Shown: piece by piece, positions 48,749 through 58,909 of the stretch
How the letters are laid out: each line of letters opens with the position of its first letter
Numbering within the stretch: position 1 is the stretch's first letter
Assembly (NCBI GenBank): GCA_028554755.1
Contig: JAPTOF010000021.1
Coordinates: forward strand, 819,501-883,500
Length of the DNA: 64,000 bases
Direction of reading: 5' to 3'
Source: Cordia subcordata
Taxonomy: Eukaryota; Streptophyta; Magnoliopsida; Boraginales; Cordiaceae
Notes under the pieces: generated by a model
Told to the model about the DNA's origin: nothing
The model's database searches: none
Seen by the model: only the letters and a program-made list of their open reading frames with translations
Translations under genes and position numbers: made by a program

Positions 48749-48901
48749 ATGTTGGAGACGATATAATCGTCGTATCATCAACAATCGGATGGATTGACAA
48801 TTGCAGGAGCATCGGTTCTGAAAAATGTTGGCGGCAATATAATCATCGTATTCTCAATAATCAGATGGATTGACAATTGTAGTGGGATCTTTGGTTCTGA
48901 C
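48749..48901. repeat. 76-bp imperfect tandem duplication downstream of the PPR gene
   Basis: ATGTTGG starts both units (48749 and 48825). Each contains 'atataatc.tcgtat' and 'ggatggattgacaattg'. The second unit overlaps the end of the minus-strand open frame at 49117-48854. Confidence 0.7.
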
Positions 48902-49117
48902 TTGTAGCTTTCTACACTGCCTTAGAATCAGTCCGAAGGATAACTCTGTTGTTGCCTGCACAGATAGCCCAAGGACATGAATTTTTCCGGGCAATAGATC
49001 GGCGTTGTACCTTCCATGTCTGTTCAATGAGAAGATCACCGGCAAAAGAACTACACTGTTAACCTTTATGTTGTTCTCGGAGGGGGAGTCAATCTTTAGA
49101 TACAAGTGGATTGCCAC
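48854..49117 (-). CDS. Open frame of protein-like composition, function unknown
   Basis: About 87 codons on the minus strand without a good ATG (the first codon is GTG, just after an in-frame stop). The translation includes IHLYLKIDSPSENNIKVNSV and YNADLLPGKIHVLGLSVQAT, which has a hydrophobic/polar alternation like a folded beta protein. It could be the last exon or a fragment of a gene. No exon junction upstream was identified and I do not recognise the family. It may also be chance. Confidence 0.25.
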   Translation of the reverse strand: MAIHLYLKIDSPSENNIKVNSVVLLPVIFSLNRHGRYNADLLPGKIHVLGLSVQATTELSFGLILRQCRKLQVRTKDPTTIVNPSDY

Positions 49118-49259
49118 AGGTTATGGTTCCTGCCTATGTTGAAGAAGTTTCACCTCTCAGACCTTGAAGGATGTAAATGAACGGTTATCTGAATTCATAG
49201 TGTAATTACCTCTTGAAGGATCATATATCTTTGGCTTTCTGTTGTACTAGTTGCTTAGT

Positions 49260-50168
49260 TATGCAAGATCTAGAGACTCATATTTGAATTATCTTTTATG
49301 GTAAATATATAATTTATTCGTCATTATTGGTGTATTTACCAGTTATCACTTTTAAAAGTGACATCTTTCCACGTGCCACACGGGTGCATCTATCATAGCT
49401 ATACTGTTATCGTTCTAGGGAGAGTGGTCCCCCCCTTTTGTCTTTCTTCAAGAAAAGACGGAGTTGTTAGGGAATTTTAGATATAACTCGATCATAACTC
49501 GCCAGCTATCTGCATAATTGAGTCCTGATCGAGCACTTCTCAATCTCCCGGGCAACCACTGAAGTTTACAGTCAGGAGCATTTGAATCGTCCATTATTTG
49601 ATTGTACAATTTCAGGTACGTTAGCTAGAATTATTAAAGCTTTGCAGGGACCATTGTCAGGTACTCCAATGCTTGGTATTATATGTATAGCACGACCTCT
49701 TGAAAATTAATTACTTAGAATCTCAACTAAATGGTTTTTGTATTTTTTATTTCACTTCTAAAGAGATCAAAGGCCGATTACAATATACATTTAACGGGTA
49801 TTGATCTTTAGACTACGCACACTAAAGGTGAGATATATACTAGTAGATCAGTAAGTCTTTGGTCATATTTCTTATTTCCCGATCACCAGAGACAATGCTT
49901 ATTAGCAGGACTATAATCCACTAGTTATTAAAATATCCACGCGTAAGAGAGAAATCAATATCTTATTAAGAGAGAAATGGGGGCTAATGTCTGCAATAGA
50001 GTCACGTTAATGGAGGCCTAGTGGTTTAAAAATTTCCTTTCGCACCGCTAACAGATTCAACTATTATGATTTCTGTGTCTTAGAAAATCATATCCTTCTA
50101 GCATTTCAAACCTATAGTTTAACACAAACATTGTTGTCTACAAATTCGTCACCCGAATCAAGTTGTCG
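49260..50168. other. Intergenic, nothing recognised
   Basis: No open frame of note or repeat. It presumably contains the end of the PPR transcript at its left side. Confidence 0.4.
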
Positions 50169-50417
50169 ATCCACTACTAGAAAATTATTGATTAGTGATG
50201 GAAATAAAATTTGTTAAATAGAGAGATGCCATAGAGCTGGAAACTAAGATTGTCTTTAGTAAGAGACGGATTAGTGATTGAAAACTATGAAATGCGAAAT
50301 AGATATGAACTTTATTTAGTAATGAGCAATTTAAAGATGAATATCTTTCATCACTAATCAAGATTTAATTAGTGACAAATTCTTCTTTCACTAGTCTGCA
50401 GTTTTCTAGTGGTGATC
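50169..50417. mobile_element. CACTA-type MITE
   Basis: The element is 50172-50414 (243 bp). The left end CACTACTAGAAAA and the right end TTTTCTAGTGGTG are inverted repeats starting with the diagnostic CACTA (right end one base off). The 3-bp target duplication is ATC (50169-50171 and 50415-50417). Internally the motif 'attagtgatgg' recurs in several orientations, as in the subterminal repeats of this superfamily. No coding capacity. Confidence 0.9.
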
Positions 50418-52747
50418 ATTTTATTTTCAGGAGTAGTACCATGACTCACTTGTTGGCAATAAATGCAGATAAAATTAAAGGGCATGCGCAAATTAACTTG
50501 GTTTTATATTCTTATTTACTGACAAGAGATGTACAGAAAGTGGACAAGTATTATACCTCTGCTGAGTAGCTTCCGACACACAGTATTCATATTAACAAGC
50601 AATAATAGGCAGAGATATAATATTTTAAATTAGCTTATTTATGGTTTTAGTTTAAAAAAAATAAATTAATCTCCACTAGAACAAAAAGATCATTTGTTTG
50701 GTAGTCCTGTTGAAAGAAAAAAAAATCATAAAATGCTCCTAAATAGAAACAGGCGACTTTTGAGTCTTAGCTTAATTCCGTGTGCATGCATGGTTTCACC
50801 AGTTTTTTTTTCCCTTTTTGTGCGAATCATCTTAGAATTTGGAGATATGTATTAATACTTCTACTTCATTCAAGTTCGGTTCTTGTACGTACGGAATACT
50901 CAAATTTCATGGTGCACAAATTTGTCTCGTACTCTCATTTGATAACGCAGTTATGTATATGTTAACGTTAGAATACATAATTGCCTGCCCCTCGATTGCG
51001 GAACAATCATAAAACCTCGAAACAAGTACTATATATATAAGAAGATTTTGCATAGAACTCCTTTTCATGCCAATTGATTTTAGGATAAAATCTTAGTACG
51101 AGTATTGATTGAGTTAGTCGTTATTTGTCAAATTTTTCAACAGTAATATGGGTATCATTCGACCTGCCTAATGTATTTCAGGTTGTTCAGGTCACGAACT
51201 TGAAGAAGGCACTAGCCCAGTACCACCTCTACGGTTCTAACCTCCCAAGCTCGAAGCTCAGATCCGGAGTTGTAGGGATTAAGCCTTAGCTGGTTAGAAG
51301 AAGACTTGGTAGCTAATCTCTATTACTTGAAGCCCTTTTAGATATCCGAGTATTGCAACCTACAGCTATATACAATCATACAGCATAAAGCTATTACATT
51401 CATAGCCTTTAGTTCGGAGGGCCAATTGTTTCAGAGTTTTTTTGGCTGACACCACACCAATGTCTCCGACCTTCCGACACCATACCAGTATTCCAAGTAA
51501 CCCTACCTTCATTCTTTCTTTCTTGCAAGCCTCCTGAGTTCGAGGAAGCAATGGTCAGATAAAGCTTGACCATTGACTAATAATTTTTACATTATCAAAT
51601 AGTTTTCCTCCCCATCTGCAATTTGAAAGCAGATATCAGCAGATTGACTTCCGGTTGACACTACAAAAACTTCTTGCTTTTAGCCTTTAGGTGGGAAATG
51701 ATGCGTCAAGCACTTATTGACTTAGCATTTTTTTTCAATTTCTCATTTATCCATTGAGAGCTCCAAAAGGGTACATTTCAGGCTATTTGGTGTGTACGTC
51801 CATATTTACTAGGGTTCTTTATTGCTGAAGGCATCTCCTCAGCACAAATGTACCCTACAGATCAGCTGCTTTAATTTGTTGGTCATTAATTGTGGAGCAC
51901 CTAGATCCCCCATTTTGCCTTTTTTTTTTTTTTTGTATTGTAGGTGTCGGTAAAAATCTATATAATCAATCTCAATTAATAAGGTAAGACTTTGTTTAAT
52001 TTAGTTTAATTTGATTCGTCCATATTGGATTAAATACAGAACATTATCATAGGAGAGACATTCAACATATATGGAACAATGTGATCCTTTTGAAAGTATT
52101 TGTATTGACTAATCCTCACTAAAGTTGTTTACAGTCAAACTTTACGTATACGTATATATGTGTGTATATACTAAGTCGAATGAGTGATGATAGAGCTTGA
52201 TATGTTAGCTAAAGATTAATATAATTTTTTAATATTATTAATGCTTTAATATGATATAATGCATTGGATTGATACCAGATACATGTATACTATATTGATT
52301 TTAATTGAATAGTATCGTGAATATCTTTTGTCACATATTCAATTTAAGAGCAAATACTACACCATATAATAGGATTAATGAACATGATTATTGTTCTAGT
52401 GGGCGGTTGAAAAAAGAACTACATAAATATGACCATTGTAGTGGTTAAATAAGAAAAAGAATAAATAAAATAGTTCATGTTAGAATTCTGAGGAGAATTA
52501 TTGTTTTGGAAATGCAACTTTATAATTTCGAAACAAGTTATCTTCTTTTTTACTATATAATTTTTCAGTAAAACTTTGATAAATATTGTTAATGATTCTC
52601 CATTATTCATTTGTCATAAAATTCATATGAAGTAATCTTCTAATAACACGTGCTTAATTATGAACGAAATGTAACAAAATCTGAAGTCAATAAGAAAGAA
52701 TTAAATAGATTAGTACCTTGCAGGACACAAAAATATATGTTAGTACA

Positions 52748-52796
<49 letters not shown>

Positions 52797-53200
52797 GTTA
52801 TGTATACTGCTGGACCATGCACTAGGAAGTGGAACTATATCTTGCGAGTTGGATGACTTTGTGCTCGCAACGTTCTTCTACTTTTTCAGGTATTCACTCT
52901 CCTAGTCTAACTACGAATCTACAAGATAGATTTTGCGCATAACTTCGGAAGCATTTTGTGGGGATCCTAAGTTGGACCACTCAATTTATGATTATCTTTC
53001 TTTGACATTTGATCTTCTTCACTATTATCCTGTAATCATTACTTTGAATTTCAACTCTTTCTAATAATTAGAACTATGACATTTCTAACCACAAAAACTA
53101 CCATTCCGTGCGGCATTGAGAGAAGGGTCAAATTCTAAGGTTTAATACAGAAAAAGGGTATTGGTGTACGGAATACAAGATTCACTAAACACGATACGCA
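50418..53200. other. Intergenic, microsatellite only
   Basis: No gene was recognised. Frames of 60-70 codons lack domains. A (GT)n(AT)n(GTAT)n microsatellite occupies about 52749-52799, and a poly-T run lies near 51919-51934. Confidence 0.4.
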
Positions 53201-53205
53201 TGGTA

Positions 53206-53338
53206 ATTAAGCTTTTCCCCCTTAACCCTACCGCCCCTACTAATTCGAACCCAAGTTATTATTACTTTTAAAAGAAATAGTTTCAACGGTTTGAACTATT
53301 CCCTGAATCCAGTATTGATATTAAGCTTACCTTATAGG
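53206..53338 (-). mobile_element. tRNA-derived SINE-like copy 3
   Basis: 53215-53329, minus strand. It reads 'ggaatagttcaaaccgttg', then 'aactatttcttttaaaagta', and the box B GGGTTCGAATT. It is flanked by perfect 9-bp duplications ATTAAGCTT at 53206-53214 and 53330-53338. It lacks a long A tail. Confidence 0.72.
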
Positions 53339-55124
53339 GCTTGCTGACACTTTTAACCGAGGATATATGAGTCGTGAGTGACTGATGCCTGATAGTGAGC
53401 ACCAAAAATATCCGTCTGATGTATATTGATTTTGAGGTCGAGCAGTCATGATGGTGAAGACGGGCACATGAAGAACTAACTCAAAATTGATCGGTCTACT
53501 GAAACATGTATATTGCAGTACTAATTGCCACAGTCTCTAAATTAATGCCATACCGCACAGAAGACCGAAAACTGAGAGCTTTGAGTTAGTAATGCACGTG
53601 CCCTGCTTCTCCATCGTGCTCATCGCACTCTACCTTAACTTTTATGCTGCACGAAGCTCAATTTTTAATGATGGAGCTCGTCATGTTGTTTTGTTCTTTG
53701 AGATGGAGAAGGGTTGTTTCAGAAGAGGGATATATGAGGATGGTTTTGTAATAAAAATCTCTTCAACAATCACGTGTATTTGTCTTGCGATTCACTCATT
53801 TATAATAACAAGGGCCAAATGGAGTCTTTGTTGGAGCCACCAGTTTTCTCAATACAATCCTCTTTAATTTACTTCATAATCAATAGCTCGTAACTTTTTC
53901 CACTAGTGCTTCCTAAAGATGGCCTACTGTTAAGAGTTGAACTTGAATGCGACTCATGAGTTTGATTCCAATCTTCGGCTCTAGAAGAGTGTTTTTGACT
54001 TACCTAGTGCTCAATATAAAATATGTGTTGCATACCCAAAAATTGCCAGTTGGTGATCATATTCCACCAATTATTTCGATGGTTGGACTCTGTAAATTGG
54101 ATTTCCCTTGTTATCAAAAACAAATAATAAAATAATAAAAAAAATTCCCCCACAAGTGAAAACTTTAGTTCAAATTTGGCAAAAGGGAAGTTGAGGGCGG
54201 AAGTAAATTAAAACAAAAAGTGTATATATTACTTAATTCAAAAGTTTAAACTATAAACTATATATTAAATAAAATACATATTTAATTAATTTGATATCAA
54301 TTCGATATCTATAATCATCTTGAACTGATTTAAGTGTGTCAATTACCATCTCAAAGAGGGTTAGTTGGTAGAGGGACCCCTTGTACTTGCAACAAAGAAA
54401 AGTTGCGCCAGATCATATAGGACCACTTCGACCTATCACTATATGCAAAAATCTAGTACAATATTAGTATTATATTTTCAATTTTTCCAAAAATGACAAA
54501 TTTGTGGTCTACGTTTAATAGCACCCGGAATGTAAGTACAACTAAATAACCATTCACCTAATATATCAAAGTGGCTCCAGAGTATGATATCTTGTATGTA
54601 TCTAATTAATTTTTTACTTAGAGTTAGGGTATTCTCAAGTCATATTAAACTTGAAACTAATTTTTATTGAGTCAGGTACGGTCAAGAAAAAGCCCTCACA
54701 ATAATGTCTAATTCACGACAGTTACTTGGAGCAGCATTGGAGTTAAACTGAAACAATGTTTGATTCAAGACATGCAAGTAGAGAAGTAAACTTCGGTTTT
54801 GAGAAAGATAATTAAGGATAATATAAATTCTAAGAAGCATAGAAAAATTTTGATTGGATGCAAGTTGCTTGTTACTCAAAGGTGAAAAGCATAGTGCATC
54901 CGACGCATAATATAATTTCATAATTAGGTATGAATTAACATCCTTTAGTGTTACGAGGCTATGGATAAGTTTTTCAACCTAACAGTGTCCATTTATCCCT
55001 TCTTATACTAAATTTCTGGTATGGGTTCACTTCGGTTTAAAGCAAGTAATCTCAGCCTGACATATTCGAGTCGTAAAAATAATTTCTTATAAAATTATAA
55101 GAAAGTATAATGTACAATATATTT
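53339..55124. other. Intergenic, nothing recognised
   Basis: The frames at 53592-53867 and 53947-54135 have no recognisable domain and no supporting context. No terminal repeats were seen. Confidence 0.4.
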
Positions 55125-55625
55125 TTCGGTAAAATGGACTCTTTTCCACTGTTTGTGCAGTTATCTAGTTACTTTCTATGATTTAATACTTATCACATTA
55201 TTCCCTACGCTTTTACGCTTTTCAAAATGTGGCACATAATTTTTTACCTTAGCGTTTTTCCATTAAAATTAACTTATATTATACGAGCTTCCTTTTGCAT
55301 ATCTGTGTGCGTTAAGATTTGCAATATACCATAAATTTTCACAAAATACTGTTACTTTCAATTAATGGCATTTCAATAATGATGGAAAAGAAAGGAGATT
55401 TTGCATGCTACCTTTTGAACAATAAAGAAGGGTAACATGGTAAATTTTAGAAATAGAGAGGGATAATCAGTTAAACAAGCAAATCACAAGGGGATAATGA
55501 TCAGCTAATAAAATAATTCGTATGACTTAATGTGCCATTTTTTGAAAAGTACAAAAGGTTTATTAATGGTATAATCAATTGATTACACAAATTGCAGAGG
55601 GATATATAAAATGTATTTTACCCTG
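55125..55625. mobile_element. Degenerate TIR element related to 36429-37239
   Basis: The left arm contains 'cttttcaaaatgtggcacat', and the reverse complement of the right arm contains 'cttttcaaaaaatggcacat'. The outer ends also share 'gtaaaat'. The 36.4-kb element has 'cttctcaaaagtgaagcaca' at the equivalent place. Boundaries are approximate and no target duplication was identified. Confidence 0.5.
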
Positions 55626-57251
55626 TATTTTAAAGTGAATTATATCATTTTTTAAATGTCACGTATAACGAGTTTCGTAATCAAATTATCTTTCTTCGAA
55701 TATATATATTTGTCTTAATTACAGAATTTAAATGTGACAAATGGTCACCTTCCCTACCTACCAAAATGGTAACTGGTGATTTGAAAGTAGGCTCTTCTTG
55801 CTCATATACATCTAATATCTTTCATATTAATTTGACAGGTCAGTCTCAGCCCCATGAGGCTGCTTCCTTCTCAGATTGCAAGTTTTCCTTGTAAATCACG
55901 AGGATCTTGCCTACCATTATATAGTATCTTGTCAAAGTCATATTTATGGTGATATATATGCAAATGGTTCTCCTTATTTTGACAGTTGTAGCTTGTTATT
56001 AGACAGATACAGCTACGAAATAAAACTGACCTAAGTTGTTTTTAAAATTTAATAACGATGAAATTATGAATTTCGATTTCTCAAGCCATCTTTTGCGGCT
56101 GAACCTCATGCATGAAGGTATGTAGCTCCACGATTGATCATTACTAGTCGAATTTGGGACTGACATTCAGTTATAATCAAATTGAAATAATCAAACACTA
56201 AACTTTGAAAATTTTAATAAACTAAAAGCGAACCGAATAAGATAAATAACCAACATCTTGATTGAAGCTAAGATTGAACCAAAAAAGAAAGAGGAAAAGT
56301 TAATTCAGCATACTTGAACAATGATACCCTTAAAAATTGAGTTGAAACGTGGGATAATAGTTAACAGGATAATATTTCAATTAACGTAAAAAAAATGCAT
56401 TTTGGTGGCATTATATTAGGAAATTTATAAAATTAGAGTGGATTTAATGTCATCGTAGTTAGAGATATCGCAATTTGTTTATAATGGCCTTGTATCAAGA
56501 TGTATTCTTTCTTTGGTTCAATTTCATCTTCGTCTTCCACGTCCTTGTCACTACTAGTAATTCGTTGTTTGTGGTGATTTTATTGTTGAAATATTACCCT
56601 TTTCTGGGTTGGGCTTGTGTTTATTGTTTGTTGTTCCGCCAAGTAATTTGGGCCGTGTAGCTTTCTATTGGATGTTATCCTTGTTCTTTTTATATTCGGT
56701 CCGGTTGAATTGGGCCTTGTGTTTGTAGTTCTCTTAAGTTTAACGCAAGTGTACTTCAATGACCCAATAAAGAGGGGGGGGGGGGGAACACTAGTATTAA
56801 CGTTAAGAATTTTTTAATTTACAGTAACCGGCACAAACATTTTTTGAAAATTATAAAAAGATCGAAGTAGAAATTGTTGAAGATGAATCCTTGAGATGAG
56901 AGAGAAGGTCTATTCGATGGACTTGATCTTTAATCTTACGCTGGTTAATGAAGCGATGGGAGAAGTTTTGATTTTGTCATTTTTTCATTAATGCTGGCCT
57001 AGTCGAGACTTGTCCATGCCCTCAAAACCCCCAACTAGAGATGGAATTATAGAACCTAAACAACTTGGTTGAGAGCTCCGAGACTGGTTCAAGAAAAGGT
57101 TCACTAGTGATTGATAGGCCAATCCCCCCTATCACAAGGGAAGGTAATTTTTATTAGAGAGGGATATATCCATATGAAATTGGAAGAATTGGAAACGCAA
57201 TATCCTAAACAATAAACTGTCAGATTTTTAAGACAAGCGGGATTTAGAAAA
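55626..57251. other. Intergenic, G13 run
   Basis: No gene was recognised. A run of 13 G at 56774-56786 is unusual in this AT-rich DNA. The frame at 56475-56660 is hydrophobic and has no identifiable domain. Confidence 0.4.
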
Positions 57252-57361
57252 TGGTTGAAGTAGCTGAAATTATTTCTCTCAACAATGACAATTTGGGCTC
57301 AAATCGTATGTGAGGTGGGGATTAATGAGTTTGGGAGTGGTTTAATTTAAAAAAAAAAAAA
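57252..57361 (+). mobile_element. tRNA-derived SINE-like copy 4
   Basis: 'atggttgaagtagctgaaat', then 'tatttctctcaacaatgaca' and 'tttgggctcaaatcg' (box-B-like), ending in a poly-A run of about 14. It aligns with the other four copies. A target duplication was not evident. Confidence 0.6.
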
Positions 57362-57661
57362 AGGAAAAAAGATTTCTGAGGAAAGGACTTAAGAAATATC
57401 AAATGCCTACAATATTAATCAAAAAAAATTGTTTAATCTTTATGGTGGGTCAATAAGATATCATTATATGCTCCTCCAGTTTATTATCTTTCAAATTTGT
57501 CCGTTATGGTTGGAATCATGCCGCCGACCTGCATTCAAAGTTGCTGCGATTTGTCGCATCTCCTCGCAATTATTCCCAAATTTTTATGTCAATTAGTGTA
57601 GCGCAACAATTTGTGTTTTTTAATATTTGAAACACATTTTATTCTATGCATATATTTGCTA

Positions 57662-57908
57662 CATAATTATAAAGCTTGTTTGGATTAATTTTTTTTCATA
57701 GAAAAGTAATTTTTTTTTTGAAAAATTTATATTAAATTTGCAATAACTATTTAATTTAGTTTTTAAAAAAGTTAAAATTCTAAAAAAAGTTCAAATACAA
57801 CTTTTTTTTAGTTAAAATTTTCAACTTCTAAAAAAAAAAAAACTGTTTTTCAAGAGTTGTTAAAAAAAGTACTTTTGAAAAAAGTCAATCCAAACGGACC
57901 CATAATTA
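57662..57908. mobile_element. hAT-type MITE
   Basis: 57670-57900 begins TAAAGCTTGTTTGGATT and ends AATCCAAACGGACC, giving inverted ends around GTTTGGATT. It is flanked by perfect 8-bp duplications CATAATTA (57662-57669 and 57901-57908), the length typical of hAT elements. The interior is a T/A-rich foldback with no coding capacity. Confidence 0.8.
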
Positions 57909-58705
57909 CAGTATGTGGATGAGAAAGGAGTGAATTAATAACAATTGGGAATTTGGGATGGCCTTTTAAGTAAATGGCCCAAGAGAATCCCATTCCACAA
58001 CCATTCCTGTTTAATTAATACTAGAAAAGTTGCAACATCAATATTTGACCTTCTACCTGTAATTAGATATGAAACACCAAAAGGACAAGTTAAGAAATTA
58101 TAACTTGTCTTCTAACATGTATTGAAATTGTCATAAAAAAATAATGCTCGGAGATTAAGTTACGTATTTTTTATCACATTAATAGAGATTTATAAACCTT
58201 GTTTTCATGTTTTGTTTTACTTTTGAGGATCCATGAATGGAGATAAGATGCAAAATAAACAAAGTAACAAATTATTGGATGAGAAGGTTTACTTTGAGGA
58301 ATGACTATAGAGAAATCAACCGCTGGATCGTTGAGACTCTGAAACAACTGGAATAAACAAACAAAAGTAGGTTTTTCACTTGAAAAAAAAAAAAAAAATC
58401 AATGTACACATTTTAAGGTGGACGCAATGAAGTCTTCATTCATAATGTACGCATTGGCCACCTGAATTATGCATCTCACAAGTAACCACTACTTCGAGAA
58501 GAAATTTATACAACTTTCTAGTTAAACCAATCATTGTTCCGCTTGACACAAGACTCACTGAATTGAGCTTACTTTTTTTTTTTTTTTTTCTACTCTGTCT
58601 AGAAGATTGTCACGTAACTGATATTATACGACCGTCAAATTTTTTTTTTTTTTTTAAAGTAGAAAATTTATCTAAGGGCTAAACAAAATATTCGAAAATT
58701 TTAGT
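57909..58705. other. Upstream intergenic region of the ligase gene
   Basis: No gene. Poly-A and poly-T runs occur at about 58383-58397, 58572-58589 and 58640-58656. The promoter of the downstream gene presumably lies at the right end of this stretch. Confidence 0.4.
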
Positions 58706-58789
58706 AGTGATGCTTATTAAACTAATCAGTAACCAATCAACCAATATCAACAGAAAAGACACAGCGCAATGCCAAACGGAAAAACCTCT

Positions 58790-58909
58790 GCCGGCCTCCC
58801 TCTCTCATACACACACTCATTTTATACTGATCATCACTACTCACTCACTCACTCCTCTCCATCTTCATTCCCACACTGAAACTCTAACGCTTCTTCCAAT
58901 TCACTCCAA
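58790..58909 (+). promoter_or_regulatory. Pyrimidine-rich leader of the ligase gene
   Basis: CT- and CA-rich sequence ('ctctctcatacacacactca', 'cactcactcactcctctcc') directly precedes the ATG at 58910. This composition is common in 5' leaders of plant nuclear genes. A TATA-like TTTATACTG lies at about 58821, but the transcription start is not determinable. Confidence 0.4.

Noticed and set aside
53592..53867. 91-codon frame starting MHVPCFSIVLIALYLNF, resembling a signal peptide
   Set aside because: No conserved domain follows, and the region shows no other gene structure. A hydrophobic start is expected by chance in AT-rich DNA.
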